DNA of 64,000 bases from Leishmania donovani (lineage: Eukaryota; Euglenozoa; Kinetoplastea; Trypanosomatida; Trypanosomatidae), in the NCBI RefSeq assembly GCF_000227135.1, contig NC_018250.1, positions 703,783-767,782 of the forward strand, in the 5' to 3' direction. Position numbers and translations under genes: made by a program. A model generated the notes under the pieces. The model ran no database searches and was not told the DNA's origin. It worked only from the letters and a program-made list of their open reading frames with translations. This document shows positions 9,571 to 19,609 of the stretch, one piece after another. How positions within the stretch are numbered: the stretch's first letter is position 1; the number at the start of each line of letters is the position of its first letter.

Positions 9571-10960
9571 AGCGCTGCGCACGGTGGAGCTGGAAGGTGG
9601 ATAGCTTGGTGTATGCATGTGTGCGGGCCTGTTCATATGCCAATGAGAGAGGTTCCTCGCTGCTGCCGTTGGCATTGGCCTGACGGACTTGTTCGGTTTT
9701 CAGTGCTGTCCTCGTCGCTGTTGTGGATGGGAGATTTTGTGCGGCGCTGCCTCTCTTCGCCTGTTGCCCCCCTCCTTTCCTGTCTTGTCGTTGCCGTTTC
9801 TCTTTCTATGCCTGTGGCTGCCATTACTCATCACAAATACATACGGAGATGAGCTCCCCTGCGCTACCTCGCCGCTTCCCCTCATTCTCACCCGCCTGCA
9901 GATGCGTGTCTCTGCATTTTAGCATGAGCGCACCAGCCTGCTTGTGCACCACCTTCGCTCTCCCACCCCGATTAACGCTGAGGCTTCTTTACTTCGCACC
10001 TTCAGGCTTCCTTGGCTCTTGCACAGCTTCATCCTTTGAAAGGACGGAAGGACGCACTGCGCAGCACCCCAACTCTCGCTCGCCCTCCCACCCCTTCTCA
10101 TGCCCGCCTGTCTCTCTGTCTGCGTGTCTCATGTGTGCAGTGGAGCATTTTCTGTCGCACCCCATCGCACTACCCTGTTGTCTTCGCGACTGCTGCTGCG
10201 CACTCTCCGTTCGTTCCTCTTTTTCTCGTGTTGTCTCCTCCGCTGCTGTTGCCGGCACCCGCGGCTGCTCTGTGCGCCCACCCATACCCCACCTCTCTCG
10301 GCTAAGGTGTACCGACCTTCACACACACACACACACACACACCGACAGCGACACCCTCCCTTCCCCCTCTTTGTGCAGGTGTGCTCCTTGTTCGCCTTTC
10401 TTTTTGAGACCGCAGTGCTTGGAGAGCCAAGCACGTCTACCAAGGGGCACAGGCACGTGCTCACAGAATCCTCTCTCGGACGCACGCCTCATCGACGGCT
10501 TGTCGGCACACACCTGGCCTGCCGCCGCTACCCTTGCCCTTTACGCTGCCATTTCATCCCCTAGACTCTCCCCTCCTCTCCTCTCTTTTCCCCCGTTAGC
10601 CGTCGCTGCCGCTGTGGCTGCTATCTTCGTTGGCTCATCTCTGTATTCCACGTACGCCGTGCTAGACACTTGCAGCTCGCCGTGGTGCTTGCCTCTATCG
10701 GCGTGAGGAGCAGGCACGCGAACCTCAGACCCTGCACCATCCGTGCTGCTGCCGCTGCCCCCACTTCCCGCCTCTTACTCCTTCCGCCGCCACCACGTCG
10801 ACGGCGCAGAGACCGAGACTCCACCGCAGATCTTTGTACACGTGCGCGTCTCGTGGCGTTGAGACTGCGGCCGCTCGCAAGCCGCCCTGGCACTCACGGA
10901 ATCTGCCTTGCTGCGGACCACGTGAGTGTACGCACGCGCACCCGGGCGAGGGGGCTGGAG
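9571..10960. other. Intergenic spacer, strongly C/T-rich
   Basis: No gene is supported in 1.4 kb. Continuous CT-rich sequence with a (CA)n run at about 10319-10342. Long open frames such as 9723-10706 are Ser/Cys/Pro-rich translations of this composition and show no domain. Confidence 0.65.
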
Positions 10961-12157
10961 ATGCCGAAGCGAGGCAGAGCAAACTCAACCGACGCGTCAT
11001 ACGCCGCTGAGCACGGCGTTGTGGAGGTAAGCGACGCGGACAGCCCAGCCACACAGCCGATCGGCGTGGAGGAGATGATGGAGTCTCAGCGGGATCCTCT
11101 GCTAGAGCAGCAGCTGGACGCACTGGAGGTGGACGAAGACTTCCGTGAATCCATCCGAGCCATGACGCCGAATACGCGCAGAGATGTCCTGAATGACATC
11201 ATCCGCCATCAGCAACACACGGAGATCGAAGAGAGCTTGATGCGAGGTTTCCATGGAGGCGACTTTGGCAGCGCGGGGCCGCTCTTCACGTTTGGCGCGG
11301 GCATACCGCCTGGCATGCATCAGTCGCGCATGATGGGAGGCTCTCAGGGGGACACTGACGCTGAAGACTACGCTGATATGATGGGCGATGCTGAGGAGGA
11401 CGAGGAGGAGGGCGAACTGCGCGGCTCCGATAGACATGCAGCGGCCGAGGAGGACGAGGAGGCTGAGACGGGGTCGACAGTTGAGAGGCCGCCATTTTTA
11501 CTGCGTGGCATGGCAATGGGCTCCATCGACAATACCGGGATGCCGCATGTACAGCACCGTGGAGGCCAGTCCCCGCAGCAGGCGGGAGCGCCGCCGACCG
11601 TTCTCGATATTCTCCGACTTATTGCCGGGCACAGCACACCGCAGGCTCGCAGTCGCGGCGGCGATGGCCTTCATCACCAGGGCCGCGGCTCGGGCCAGCG
11701 CACCGCCTTCGAGGAGGGCATGATGAACCTCCACAACCTCATCGGTGTGCTGCAGCAAGCAAATGTGATGCAGTCCATGGGCCTGGACCACGACATCGAC
11801 GATATGACGTACGAGGAGCTACTGGAGCTAGAGGAGCGCATCGGAAACGTCAGCAAAGGCGTACCACCGGCGTTGCTCGACAGCTGCATGGTACCGCTGC
11901 GAAGCACATCGGCCGACGCTGGCACGTGCGCCATCTGCCAAGAGGAGCTCAGCGGCACCTCCGCCACGGCCACGGCCGCGACCAGCGCCGCATCCACCGC
12001 TACCTCGCCCAGCGGTACGGACAAGGCGTGTGTCAAGCTGCTCAACTGCCCTCATGCATTCCACAAGCCATGCATCAACCAGTGGCTGACCCAGAACAAA
12101 ACATGCCCCATCTGCAAAATGGAGGTGCTGCCGAAGCCAGCGCCGTCGTCGTCCTAG
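10961..12157 (+). CDS. RING-H2 E3 ubiquitin ligase
   Basis: 398 residues from ATG 10961 (MPKRGRANSTDAS). The C-terminal RING-H2 has ligands C323, C326, C363, H365, H368, C371, C382 and C385 (CAIC ... CPHAFHKPC ... CPIC). The gap between ligands 2 and 3 is 36 residues because an Ala/Thr/Ser-rich loop (about 331-353) is inserted; the usual loop is shorter. Upstream are acidic runs (about 130-160) and a Gly-rich middle, with a conserved-looking helix MTYEELLELEERIGNV (about 283-298) before the RING, as in RNF126/RNF115-type and Praja-type ligases. It should bind an E2 and transfer ubiquitin; the substrate is unknown. No membrane segment is seen, so it is probably soluble. Confidence 0.85.
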   Translation: MPKRGRANSTDASYAAEHGVVEVSDADSPATQPIGVEEMMESQRDPLLEQQLDALEVDEDFRESIRAMTPNTRRDVLNDIIRHQQHTEIEESLMRGFHGGDFGSAGPLFTFGAGIPPGMHQSRMMGGSQGDTDAEDYADMMGDAEEDEEEGELRGSDRHAAAEEDEEAETGSTVERPPFLLRGMAMGSIDNTGMPHVQHRGGQSPQQAGAPPTVLDILRLIAGHSTPQARSRGGDGLHHQGRGSGQRTAFEEGMMNLHNLIGVLQQANVMQSMGLDHDIDDMTYEELLELEERIGNVSKGVPPALLDSCMVPLRSTSADAGTCAICQEELSGTSATATAATSAASTATSPSGTDKACVKLLNCPHAFHKPCINQWLTQNKTCPICKMEVLPKPAPSSS

Positions 12158-12946
12158 GCTCCCTCGCCGTGCGCAGGGTGTTTGCTGGTGGCAGGGGGCT
12201 GAGGTGGGGCGGTGACCTGCACAGAGATGAGGGGACGAGTGGAGCGGCGGGCGGGGCGCGTTGAACTCCCTCTTTGGATTTTATAACTCTCTCCTCATCT
12301 TCCTGCGCCCGCTGCCACGTCTGAGCATGTAAGTCAGAGCGGAAAGGAGAAAGAGCGGCAGCGCATGCACTTGCGTGTGCAGGCTCAAGATGTGTGCTAC
12401 GCCATGCCGACACCGTGGTGTGTCCGTCTGTGGGGCTGAAAAGATGGGTGGTGCGCCTGTATGCGTGCTTGTGCGTGTTTGCGTTGCATGTCACTGCTGT
12501 GCTGCCTTTGTTGACCGTTATTAGAGAAGTTTGCCAGAACTGTTCTCCTCTCACCGCCAGCGTGTCGCCCTCTGTCAACACCGGGCATCGTCCTTAGTAA
12601 GGCATTGCTCTCTCCTCTCTGTGTGCTACTCGAGGTGCAGATGATCTCCTGGTGCCTCTGCGGTTCGGTGACAGCGCGACAGTGGAGCGACTGACCGGTG
12701 ACGTCTCTCACGTGATGAGGGTCTGCCTCTCTGTGTATGTGGCGCTCAAGAGCAGCCTCGCACAAGTGCACACGTGCACACGGAGAGAGATGCCCTCGCA
12801 CGCTCCCCCTCCTCTCTCTCTGCCACTCGTCCCACCCATCTCTCTCTTGTGTGTGTGTGTGTGTGTCCGTCGTGCTTAAAGAGCACCGGTGTTGCGAGCG
12901 CGACTCACGCACTGACAAGCAAAGGGCCTACACGAGCGGGCGAACG
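12158..12946. other. Intergenic spacer
   Basis: No gene is supported. A CT tract and (GT)n run (about 12800-12867) precede an AG at 12880-12881, a likely splice acceptor for the first VTI1 gene, 65 bases before its ATG. Confidence 0.6.
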
Positions 12947-13699
12947 ATGTCCGGCCTCTTCAACTCCTATGAGGAGGACTTCAACGACACTGTGCGGGGC
13001 CTCCGCGAGGGGTGCTCCAAACTGCAGGCAGACATTGATGCACAATCCGCCCATGAGAAGGACCCGACACGCATCTACCACCCACCGCCTGCCACCGGCC
13101 CCCTCAGCCGGGCGCAGCAGCTGCAGGTGGTGCAGCAGAGCCTCTCTCACGCAAAGGACCTGCTCACCAGTATGATGTACGAGATGACAGACCTTGCGCC
13201 CTCAGAGGGAGCGGCGGCGAAGGAGAAGGTAGGGGCGTTCCGCAAGATATGCAACGGCCTAGATCGAGAGGTGGCGCAGTTGCGGCAGTCGTGTAATGCG
13301 GCGGACAGGACAGACTTGCTTCGGTTTGGCGGCTCCGCTGCTGCCGGCGGCACAGGCGACGCCTTTATGACGGAGGCGGATGCCGACACACAGGCGCATC
13401 GCCTCTTGGCCCTTCAAACGACCGAGAAGCTACAAGGCGGCACCAGCACGCTGCGCAAGGCAGAGGCGTACCTCGCGCAGACCAACAGTCTCGGCCGCGA
13501 GTCCCTCAACACGCTCCGCACGCAGACAGAGCAGATTGCGCACGTGCAAGAAATCACCAACGACGTCGACGCCGAGATATCCCGAGCGCGGGTGCTTATC
13601 AACCAGATGCAGCGCACCGCCATCAAGCACAAGATGTGGCTCATTGGCATCATCCTTCTACTACTCGGCTTCCTCTTCTTCTTCGTCTACCTTCACTGA
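12947..13699 (+). CDS. VTI1: VTI1-like Qb-SNARE, copy 1
   Basis: 250 residues from ATG 12947 (MSGLFNSYEEDFNDTVR). An N-terminal three-helix Habc-like region (about 1-130) precedes a SNARE heptad helix (about 165-227) with the central Gln in LRTQTEQIAHVQEI, and a C-terminal membrane anchor MWLIGIILLLLGFLFFFVYL at the very end. This is the plan of VTI1, the Qb-SNARE of trans-Golgi/endosome/vacuole fusion. The last SNARE heptads (INQMQRTAIKHK) run straight into the anchor, as in VTI1. The next gene encodes a paralogue in the same orientation, so the pair arose by tandem duplication. Other Qb-SNAREs (NPSN, GOS1) are alternatives. Confidence 0.85.
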   Translation: MSGLFNSYEEDFNDTVRGLREGCSKLQADIDAQSAHEKDPTRIYHPPPATGPLSRAQQLQVVQQSLSHAKDLLTSMMYEMTDLAPSEGAAAKEKVGAFRKICNGLDREVAQLRQSCNAADRTDLLRFGGSAAAGGTGDAFMTEADADTQAHRLLALQTTEKLQGGTSTLRKAEAYLAQTNSLGRESLNTLRTQTEQIAHVQEITNDVDAEISRARVLINQMQRTAIKHKMWLIGIILLLLGFLFFFVYLH

Positions 13700-14879
13700 T
13701 GGAGCGAAGGAGAGATTGCGTGACTGGGCGTGCTGGCTGTGGGCCGACGTGAGTATCTCTGTGCGTGCGCGCGCTTCCTCCATCGCCTCTTTCGTTGCTG
13801 CTGCTCCTCCTTGCCTTGCTACGTATTTTGTATTGCCGGCACAGCTGCACACGTTCTTTGCCGAATTGCTGTGCCCTCTCTGTGTGCACCTCCGCCCCGC
13901 AGAGCTTGCCTCTGATCAATTTGACGCGCCGTGCAAGGCGGCAGCCACAAGCCGATGGCGCGCTCCCCAAAGCTGCTCTGCACCGTTGATGGTGGAGGTG
14001 GAGAAAGGGAGCTGCGACGAGCGAGAACGGGAGCCGAGCGTTGACGAGATTCACAGATGTGAACGTGGGTATCATGAGAACGTGCCTGCGCCGCCTTGGT
14101 TCTGGTGAGGCGCTGTGTGCTTCTGCACTCCGCAGTCACGTGTGTTTCTCCATCGAGCACGGGTGCAGCGTGGCGGCAGTCTAAGGCAGCCGATGACCCC
14201 CCCCCCCACAGCGGCACTTTCTACATCTCCCTGGTGCCTTAGTCCACCGCGTTGCGGTGGACGACGAGAGCGCATCAACTTCTCAGAAACCCCGAGGACA
14301 CAGCGCGTCGGTCCCTTCCTCGCCACCCTGCTTGCTCGTCCGTGCAGTCTGTGCCTCTCCCTCTACCGCCGTCATGCTTTACCTTTTCCACACCGTCTGC
14401 GCCCCCTCAAAACCCCTGCATGTCTTTTCCCATGAGAGGAGCGCTGCAGCAATCACAGAGGATCTCGCCTCTCTCCCTCCGAGCTGCTGGCTGCGTTCCC
14501 CACACCCCTCCTCCTATCTCTCTTTCTCTGTGCGTGTGTGCGCTTCTGTTTTACATCGTCCTCCGTCTTGCGCTGAGCACTGCCGTCACGCTCCGCCTCC
14601 CTCTTCGCCCTTTGCCGCCGCCTCTTTGGCCGTCAGAGCCGCTCTCCCTCCCGCTCTGCGTGCGCCCCCTCCACTCATGGATTTATGCGTCCTCCCGGGC
14701 GCTCCTGCCGTGCCCTGAGGCGACCTGCCGCACCTCTTTGGCTTGTGCAGCGCGCACCCAAGAGGGATCTCTCTCGCCCGTCCCCCCAACCTTCCCTTCT
14801 CCGCCCCTCGCTTCTGTCTCTCGTCCGCTTGCCTTCACTCCTGCAACACCTGCACACGCACAGCGCAGCCGTAGCAGCC
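13700..14879. other. Intergenic spacer between the two VTI1 genes
   Basis: No gene is supported. The second half (about 14330-14850) is almost unbroken CT-rich sequence leading to an AG at 14862-14863. I see no obvious duplicated spacer matching the sequence upstream of copy 1, so the duplication seems old. Confidence 0.6.
14788..14863 (+). promoter_or_regulatory. Predicted trans-splice acceptor of VTI1 copy 2
   Basis: A long pyrimidine tract (about 14788-14842) ends in an AG at 14862-14863, 16 bases before the ATG at 14880. This is a clear example of the tract-AG-ATG arrangement in the window. Confidence 0.5.
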
Positions 14880-15728
14880 ATGACAACCTTGTTCCAAGCA
14901 TACGAGGAGGAGTACCGCGACGGTGTGCGGACCATTCGCGATGAGTCGGAGGCGCTGCGCCACTCGTGCGACCGCAAGGCGGCTGGGTACAAGGCACCCC
15001 CTGCCACCGGCCCCGGAAGCCGTGTGCAGCGTGGTGCTCACTTGACGACTGTTTTGGCGCAGGTGCGGGAGCTGGTGAACAGCATGGAGTACGAGGCCAA
15101 TGATCTCCCCGCGGCGCACAGGCAGACAGCTAAGGAGCGCATTGCCGAGTACCGCACGAACCTGCGCACTTTAGAGGAGGGCATCGCACACCTCAAGGCG
15201 GACGCCAGCGCTGCGGATCGACTCGACCTGCTGGGTGACATCGAAAGGAGAAAGACAGGTGCAGGTGGCGCCAACGAAGCGAAGGACCCAGGGGCCCTTG
15301 ATGACGCGACGAAAGCGCACCGAATGGCGATGCTGGACAACACGGCGAAGTTCAAGGACGCCTCTGGCAAGCTACTGCAGGCCGAGCGTCTCTTGAACGA
15401 CACGGAGACGGTGGGCAACGAGGCCCTCACGAGCCTGCGCTACCAGACAGAGACGATGCAGCACATTCAGGAAACGACGATCGCGGTCGACGAGGAGGTG
15501 TCGGATGCACGCAAGATTATTAGCGGCATGCAGAAGGTGATGATTAAGCACAAGCTCGTTCTCACAGCCATCATCATCGTTCTTCTCTCTCTGATTTTCG
15601 TGGCCATCTACGTCAGCGTCGCGAAGAATCATCGCAACTCGTCCTCCAAATCGACGGAAGCCACTGGCGAACCCATCACATCGGTGGCACCGTCGTTGTC
15701 GTGGTTGTCCAGCAAGCTAAAACAGTAG
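14880..15728 (+). CDS. VTI1-like Qb-SNARE, copy 2, with lumenal tail
   Basis: 282 residues from ATG 14880. It shares the copy 1 plan: a similar start (YEEEYRDGVRTIRDE versus YEEDFNDTVRGLREG), the PPATGP linker, the Habc-like region, and a SNARE helix with LRYQTETMQHIQETT as the central layer. The membrane anchor (about 225-247, LVLTAIIIVLLSLIFVAIYV) is followed by about 35 more residues rich in Ser and Thr. Most VTI1 proteins end within a few residues of the anchor, so this lumenal extension is unusual and could be a sorting or glycosylation element (inference). The two copies have diverged strongly, suggesting separate trafficking steps. Confidence 0.8.
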   Translation: MTTLFQAYEEEYRDGVRTIRDESEALRHSCDRKAAGYKAPPATGPGSRVQRGAHLTTVLAQVRELVNSMEYEANDLPAAHRQTAKERIAEYRTNLRTLEEGIAHLKADASAADRLDLLGDIERRKTGAGGANEAKDPGALDDATKAHRMAMLDNTAKFKDASGKLLQAERLLNDTETVGNEALTSLRYQTETMQHIQETTIAVDEEVSDARKIISGMQKVMIKHKLVLTAIIIVLLSLIFVAIYVSVAKNHRNSSSKSTEATGEPITSVAPSLSWLSSKLKQ

Positions 15729-17050
15729 ATGGATGAAGCTGAGGCCCCGCTGTCAAGACAGGAACTCGAAGAGGGTGGGGTGCAAGGAACCAACGCACGT
15801 GGGACAGAGACGGCGCACCTTGTGCAAGCGCGTCTGCGCAAGATGAGAATCTGTGGCGCTGTCGCACGCCACTGTTCACCGCGTCTCTCGTCGTTCCCTT
15901 CCCTACACTCTCTTTCTCATCTGTGCTCCCTATTGTGTCCGTGCGTTCGTGCGCTTCATGACGGGCGCACGTCTGCGCAGGTGCTTACGTATACATATGG
16001 GCGCGTGCTGGCGCTGACGATGCTGTCGCAGATGCAACCACTCATGCACGGGTGCTGCAGTCTCGTCCTGAAGCCGCGTGCTTTCTCTCGTGCAATGGCC
16101 ACTGCTGCCGTGGGTGTGGTGCCTCTCCTCCCTGCCACTTCTTTCTTTCGTGGCTTCGTATGTGCCTCTCTCTGTTTGGGCGTGTCTGGGACGTCTTGCT
16201 GTTCTTTGCTCTTGTGGCTGTACGAAGAACCGAGTGATGGTGAGCGCTTCGGTGTGTGCGTGGACGAGTCTTCTCCCGCTCTTTGGAGGCTCGGGAGCCA
16301 TGCCGACCCACAAGAGAGAGAGGACCCCCACTCGGTTCTCGAGCACAGCCACCGCGTGAGGCAGTGCTGCTTCAGCGCTCATCCTCGCATGCATCGACAG
16401 GGCCGGTGGTGTTGCTGCTGTTGCCAGCGGGGGTGGTGAGGCGGGTGGGCTCCGCCAGTGCCCCAACCCCCATCCCTATCTTCATGCGCATGGCGTACTG
16501 CGGCTTACCTCACATTCCTCTGCTCCCCCCCCCCACACACACACACGACACTCTCGTCCCGCTTCTCACGCAGCGCGCGCAGGAAGCAGAGGTGCTAGCT
16601 GCTCTGTTATACTCATGCTGCCTGCCCTTGGTTCTCGTTGTCGAGTTGGCCCTCCACCACCACTCTCCATCCCTCTGCGCGTGTGCACGCATTTCAGTCC
16701 ACCCGCTGGATTTTTGCCCTCTGCCGCTCACATCAACGCGGTGAGCGAATACTCCGCACGGGTCCACCCCTCCATAGACCGTCTCAAGAGGTGCACATAG
16801 AGTCGCGCAGCAGATAAACAGAAAAGCGCTGCTGCGTTGCGAAGCTTCACGCCAGCCAGCGAAAGTGGGAGAAAGGTACGACGTGTAAGCCGAGCAGGCG
16901 GCCAGCGTGTGTGCAACTGTGTAGTGCCTTCGATTCACGCACCCTCCTCCGGCGTTCAACTCCCCACCTTTCCGCTTGCTTGTGAGCAACAGGCAAACTG
17001 GCGCGGATCCTGCTCTCGACGTCGCGCGCCTTCGCCAGTCGCTTCAGACA
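15729..17050. other. Intergenic spacer
   Basis: No gene is supported in 1.3 kb. C/T- and GT-rich segments, with a short CA run at about 16530-16548. The following ORF can be extended to a TTG at 16976, but the first ATG is 17051. Confidence 0.6.
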
Positions 17051-19609
17051 ATGACTTCGCCAACCTGTGGTGACGAGGCAGGGCGGCGCAGGGATGCCTT
17101 GAGGGAGCAGGCCACAATGCTGCTCACGCTGCACCAACACCTGCTGCAGCACCAGAAGGCGGCTCATCAGGCCTTCACCTCTTTGGATCAGGCCTGCTGC
17201 TCCTTGGCCGCTTCCTTGGCGGCGCCGTCTGCGTACGGTGTAATCGGCGGCGCAGCTTCGAAGGAGGCGTCGTCTGAGGCGACGTCGCCGTTATCATCGT
17301 CGCCGCCGTCCGCCGCGCAAGGATTCACGCAGCTGCTGCGACGTGTCGAGGTGCTTCATCAGTTTCTCTTCACAAATCTGTACGTGCATCAGCGCGAGAG
17401 CGTGCTGCGTCTCGTGGACGACGTGGAACGGCTTGTCGCTGACAACGCGCTAGCCCCATCGTCCTTGGCGACGCCTCACTCAACGATGCCAGATGGCATT
17501 GGCAGCAGCAGCAGCAGCAGCTGTGGCGGGGCTGACGGCTCGCACCTGGGCGAGGAGCTACGAGAGCTGCGCTGGCAAATCACACAGCTCCGCTACCAGC
17601 TTGCGCGTCCTGCCAAGGCTCACGCAAGTGGCTGTTTTTCCACGCACACCGACGGCGCCCCCCGCGGGCTGCTACCCCAAGCGCAGACGACATCGTTCTC
17701 CTCTCCGCCGCGCGAGAACGGCAACTCTGGCCCCTCCTCGCCAGCACCGCGGGCTGTACGGCACGCCCCCAGAGCCCCTCGTGCACAGGCAGGGGTGGCT
17801 GCATCGAAGATGCAAGGGGCCGCACGCCAGAATATGCCCCGACTGCGGCTCTTTGCGCTGTCCTCGGCGTTCCAGAAACACGGCGTCGCCGGTCAGAAGG
17901 GCCTTGCCGCCGTGCTGTACGCAGTGCAGCGTCGCTTTCACGTTCACGCTGTTGTACTTGGCTGCACGCCAAGCCCGGAGGCGGAGGTGGACGTGGCTGT
18001 GCGACTCGGCTGCTTGTGCCTTGTAGTGCCGCATCATGACCTAGGCAGCTTCCCGGTGCACGCTGGCTTAGTCGTCACCAGTGATCGAGCGGTGATCGCC
18101 CACATGGAGAGCCGCGGCAACGGCATGTCTTCCACCGCGGACACGTCACCGTTGGGGGGCGACGCGGCGGAGTGCGATGAGGATCTGGCGCTCATGGCCG
18201 ACGGCGGCGGCAAATGCACGGCCGCTCTCGAGGAGCTCTTCGTGTCGCTCGAGGCGGATCTTCCGCTGATGACCGCTGCCGAGCCGGTGTGCCCATCGCT
18301 GTTCACTACCGCTGCGGCGGAACGCGACGCGCCCGGTAGTCAGGCGCTCGTCGTTGAGCGGTCAGCGCTGCACCGAGACGGGCGCCAAACATCGCGTCAG
18401 CGAAAGCGCCATTGCTCTGGCGGCGCTGCGCGCTCATCTGTTCACTCGACATCTGCATCAGCGCCTGAGGGTGTTGCCGTGTCAACGTGTGAGTCCGACG
18501 CTCTGTTGAATACGGCAGCGGATCTCTCCAGTCCGTCTTCGCGCGCTCGCATCACTGGCGCCTCGTGGCTGCGAACGGGCGCCGTTGCCGACGTGATGAA
18601 CCCTGCAGAGGTGTACGATGCAGCGGCAGATGCAGACGTCATCGTTCCCTCGCAGCTCGCCGTCGAGTCACAGCACGTGGGCATCACGCAGAACTTTTCA
18701 TCGTCGCGCCGCTCGGCTACCCCATCCGACTCCCCGTGCGCCATCCCGGTGCTGCGTCCGCACGAGGGCGTTGCGAGAGCCGATGAGGCGGCCTCTTCGG
18801 CCTCCGCTGCTGACGGAAGTGCGTCTCAGCAGCTTGTCTTTCAGATTAGCAACTCTGTCAAGTACCTGAAAGCTCAGTTGATGGAAGCCATTGTACAACT
18901 TGGCGGGGTGGTGGACCAGAGCTCCGGCTACAGCCGCGCGTGCCGCTACCTTGTGGTGGCGGAGGGCATCACAGAGAGGACGGAGAAGTACCTTGGCGCC
19001 TGCGCTGCTGCCGCGTACATTGTGCCGCCGCGCTTCGTCTTCGACTCGCACCGTCGTGGCTACTGGCTAGCGAACCGCGTTCAAGAGTACGACATGAGCC
19101 CTCAGCGCATCATCGCACACGCGCCGCGCGCCGTTCCAATCTTCAGCAACTGGCGAGTTGTTCTCATCACTTGCCGTGCCGCCGCTGCACGGGGCGTGCT
19201 GGCGGCGTTGCAGGCTGGTGGCTGCACACAGGCCACCGCGTTTGTGGTGGACATTACGGCAGAACCACCGATGGACCCCGGCGCGCGCTCGTGCACCTAC
19301 GACGAGACTTGTGCAACCGCCGAGGGACTTGTCGAAGGGGTGTGCCCATCTAGCAGCATCGCTGCACACACGCTGCAGTCGGCGACGCACATCCTTGTCG
19401 AGTGCAGCGCCGTCACCGCTCATGGACTCTTTCAAATGCCGGACTGGATGCCGGCCTGCGTGCGTCAGCCCGAGTACCAGCCCCGCGTCTTCACGCTGGA
19501 GCTGCTTTACTTTTGCCTATGCGCGCATCCAGAGCGCGTCTTCGACGCGGAGGGCCAGCTGAGCGAGGTGGACGCCCTCACCCCCGCTTGCCGAGTCGAG
19601 CCTGCCTGA
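17051..19609 (+). CDS. Tandem-BRCT domain protein
   Basis: 852 residues from ATG 17051 (MTSPTCGDEAG). The frame is open to 16976 but only from a TTG. The N-terminus has a helical region (about 15-60 and 105-190). A first, weaker alpha/beta segment at about 275-350 (LRLFALSSAFQKHG...) could be a degenerate BRCT. The C-terminus has two BRCT modules: about 593-680 (strand QQLVFQIS, helix, GGVVDQSS, CRYLVVAEG, FVFDSHRRGYWL) and about 695-845 (NWRVVLITC, ATHILVECS, FTLELLYFCLCAHP). Tandem C-terminal BRCTs bind phosphoserine peptides in DNA-damage mediators such as MDC1, BRCA1 and PTIP. A nuclear repair or checkpoint adaptor role is the natural inference. The middle third is low-complexity and probably disordered. 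Confidence 0.75.
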   Translation: MTSPTCGDEAGRRRDALREQATMLLTLHQHLLQHQKAAHQAFTSLDQACCSLAASLAAPSAYGVIGGAASKEASSEATSPLSSSPPSAAQGFTQLLRRVEVLHQFLFTNLYVHQRESVLRLVDDVERLVADNALAPSSLATPHSTMPDGIGSSSSSSCGGADGSHLGEELRELRWQITQLRYQLARPAKAHASGCFSTHTDGAPRGLLPQAQTTSFSSPPRENGNSGPSSPAPRAVRHAPRAPRAQAGVAASKMQGAARQNMPRLRLFALSSAFQKHGVAGQKGLAAVLYAVQRRFHVHAVVLGCTPSPEAEVDVAVRLGCLCLVVPHHDLGSFPVHAGLVVTSDRAVIAHMESRGNGMSSTADTSPLGGDAAECDEDLALMADGGGKCTAALEELFVSLEADLPLMTAAEPVCPSLFTTAAAERDAPGSQALVVERSALHRDGRQTSRQRKRHCSGGAARSSVHSTSASAPEGVAVSTCESDALLNTAADLSSPSSRARITGASWLRTGAVADVMNPAEVYDAAADADVIVPSQLAVESQHVGITQNFSSSRRSATPSDSPCAIPVLRPHEGVARADEAASSASAADGSASQQLVFQISNSVKYLKAQLMEAIVQLGGVVDQSSGYSRACRYLVVAEGITERTEKYLGACAAAAYIVPPRFVFDSHRRGYWLANRVQEYDMSPQRIIAHAPRAVPIFSNWRVVLITCRAAAARGVLAALQAGGCTQATAFVVDITAEPPMDPGARSCTYDETCATAEGLVEGVCPSSSIAAHTLQSATHILVECSAVTAHGLFQMPDWMPACVRQPEYQPRVFTLELLYFCLCAHPERVFDAEGQLSEVDALTPACRVEPA

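Noticed and set aside
10319..10342. (CA)n run as a possible regulatory element
   Set aside because: Similar CA or GT runs occur in many spacers here (for example 12850-12867, 34440-34455, 39379-39400, 51934-51956, 60078-60098); ordinary microsatellites.
9723..10706. 327-codon + strand open frame
   Set aside because: Low-complexity translation of the CT-rich spacer upstream of the RING gene; no conserved motif.
16976..17050. Upstream extension of the tandem-BRCT ORF
   Set aside because: It starts with TTG and shows no conserved sequence; the first ATG at 17051 is used. The same logic applies to the ORF starts at 36948, 46832, 52557, 56685 and 60206.
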